In this document: positions 47,226 to 48,206 of the stretch, piece after piece
Layout: each line of letters opens with the position of its first letter
Numbering within the stretch: the stretch's first letter is position 1
Source of the DNA: Streptomyces novaecaesareae
Lineage (GTDB): Bacteria; Actinomycetota; Actinomycetes; Streptomycetales; Streptomycetaceae
Direction of reading: 5' to 3'
NCBI RefSeq assembly: GCF_000716875.1
Contig: NZ_JNWQ01000054.1
Location: forward strand, 1 to 48,206
DNA length: 48,206 nt
Notes under the pieces: generated by a model
Databases searched by the model: none
What the model saw: only the letters and a program-made list of their open reading frames with translations
Told to the model about the DNA's origin: nothing
Program-made: the position numbers and the translations under genes

Positions 47226-47777
47226 ATGACGTTCACCACCACAGACCAGGCCAAGAAGCTGGCCAAACTGCTGCGCGAGGACCTTGCCGCAGCAGGGGTC
47301 GAGATCCCGCACAGCCTTGCGCTCGAACTGGTCGCCCACCAACTCGGCACCAAGGACTGGAACGTGCTCGCCGCTCTGGCCCGCCGGGCCGGGAGCCCTG
47401 ACGCGCCGGACATCAGCCCGGGCGTGCCGGTCCTGCGCGTCATGTCCGTCGCACAGGCACTGCCGTTCTACCTCGACTACCTGGGCTTCGCCCTGGACTG
47501 GGAGCACCGGTTCGAGCCTGGGCTGCCACTGTACGTGCAGGTATCGCGCTCGTCAGCAGTGCTGCACCTCTCCGAGCACCACGGCGATGGCGGCCCCAAC
47601 GGCGCGGTCTGGATCCCGGTGCGCGACGTGGCCGCGCTGCACAGGGAATTGCTCGCCCGACCGAACGCGCCGGTACGTCCCGGAATCTCTCCGGACGCGC
47701 CCGGAGGGCCGACGCTTCAGGTCATCGATCCGTACGGCAATATCCTGAGATTCGCGCAGCCGCCATCCGCGCAGTAG
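47226..47777 (+). CDS. glyoxalase-superfamily protein
   Basis: 183 residues. The N-terminal 60 or so form the glyoxalase-related lead domain (AKKLAKLLREDLAAAGVEIP; LELVAHQLGTKDWNVLAA). The rest is one VOC/bleomycin-resistance fold (PVLRVMSVAQALPFYLDYLGF; VLHLSEHHGDGG; VIDPYGNILRFAQP). This family usually binds drugs or sequesters metabolites; no ligand can be inferred. ATG 47226 gives the family N-terminus; GGAAAG about ten bases upstream is a weak ribosome-binding site. Confidence 0.85.
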   Translation: MTFTTTDQAKKLAKLLREDLAAAGVEIPHSLALELVAHQLGTKDWNVLAALARRAGSPDAPDISPGVPVLRVMSVAQALPFYLDYLGFALDWEHRFEPGLPLYVQVSRSSAVLHLSEHHGDGGPNGAVWIPVRDVAALHRELLARPNAPVRPGISPDAPGGPTLQVIDPYGNILRFAQPPSAQ

Positions 47778-47865
47778 TCGACCCCGGCGGAGCGCGCCGC
47801 AGCACACGGCGCGCTCTGCCGAAAGACGGTAACCAGATCACGATCCACCGCTGGAGTATTTGGCG

Positions 47866-47914
47866 CGGAGGCGGCCAAGTCCAGGGCCGCATAGGTGATG
47901 GTCTGCCGGGCGCC
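47866..47914 (-). pseudogene. second HemB-tail remnant
   Basis: Minus-strand frame reads GARQTITYAALDLAAS, paralleling GAERIITYEALDLAR of the remnant at 45999-46163; the match fades on both sides. It has no start or stop of its own. The surrounding 189-bp gap (47778-47966) shows nothing else. Confidence 0.55.
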
Positions 47915-47966
47915 GACTGCCGGTGCTTGTGCTGTACAGGAAGTCGGTGGGGTCGACTTTCTGTGT

Positions 47967-48206
47967 CTACGGGCGGGTGGCTTGGGTGGCTTGGGTGGCG
48001 TGGGTGCGGCAGCGGAGGAGGGCGAATGTGATGCGGGTGTCGGGGTTGGGGGCGGTGGCGAGGAGTTCGCCGGCGGTGACGAGGGTGTTCCAGTAGCGGG
48101 TGGGGTCGCCGGTGCGGGGCATGGGGCGGGCGGCGGTGAGGGAGAGGTAGGCGACGGTCAGGTTCCCGGTGGTGAACCAGCGGTCCAGGCCGTGGCGGTG
48201 GCCGGG
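47967..48206 (-). CDS. C-terminal part of an unrecognised protein, cut by the window edge
   Basis: The minus-strand frame is open from the window end to TAG at 47967 (79 residues). Reads LDRWFTTGNLTVAYLSLTAA, then DPTRYWNTLVTAGELLATAP and a low-complexity end (THATQATQATRP). Codons are almost entirely C-ended, as in a well expressed streptomycete gene. The upstream part lies outside the window; no family recognised. Confidence 0.6.
   Translation of the reverse strand, partial: PGHRHGLDRWFTTGNLTVAYLSLTAARPMPRTGDPTRYWNTLVTAGELLATAPNPDTRITFALLRCRTHATQATQATRP

Overview
The window is high-GC actinomycete chromosome, most likely Streptomyces or Kitasatospora. It carries the conserved Streptomyces core order trpE-trpC-trpM-trpB-trpA / lgt / gltBD / pyk / ANTAR regulator / liv operon / polA, with GTG starts, GTGA overlaps and G/C-ended codons. 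Species cannot be fixed from the sequence alone. Bases 1-53 are not biological: they match an Illumina Nextera i7 adapter, so the left edge is an untrimmed contig end. The right edge cuts an unrecognised gene.

Layout. 54-7819: a truncated divergent membrane gene, then hisI, trpE, an Uma2-type nuclease gene, three small membrane-protein genes, trpC, the small regulator gene trpM, trpB and trpA. This is the tryptophan locus plus one histidine gene. 8034-11866: a small secreted protein, a MauE-type redox membrane protein with a DsbA-like thioredoxin, lgt (lipoprotein modification) and a VIT/CCC1 metal transporter. 12272-18356: gltB and gltD, glutamate synthase. 18715-25169: an XRE/DUF5753 regulator with an aldehyde dehydrogenase, an AraC regulator with a quinone-oxidoreductase-like enzyme, and a Tat-exported 5'-nucleotidase. 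25464-28799: a tightly coupled three-gene operon encoding a solute-binding-like protein, a solute-binding plus VWA lipoprotein and a hypothetical protein, with no permease. 29101-32441: pyk, a truncated gene abutting a LAGLIDADG-type endonuclease gene, tRNA-Leu(CAA) and an ANTAR response regulator. 32497-38347: the branched-chain amino-acid ABC operon livK-H-M-G-F. 39011-42409: a PaaI-type thioesterase and polA.

From 42410 rightwards the core order ends and the DNA looks accessory. A two-helix membrane protein gene is bracketed by polA's own 3' end and a degenerate 49-bp second copy of it. Then come a MurG-family glycosyltransferase and a divergent HemC paralogue, separated by a formyltransferase-like remnant. 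Next are a HemB C-terminal remnant butted to a HAD-hydrolase remnant, a HEAT-like protein and a glyoxalase-superfamily protein, followed by a second, shorter HemB-tail remnant. This decaying patch is the best candidate for something undescribed.

Other structure worth noting: three tandem 29-bp hairpin repeats between trpM and trpB, a 17-bp repeat (six units) between livK and livH, a nested hairpin beside the thioesterase gene, and -10-like hexamers 5-7 nt before several start codons, which suggests leaderless mRNAs.
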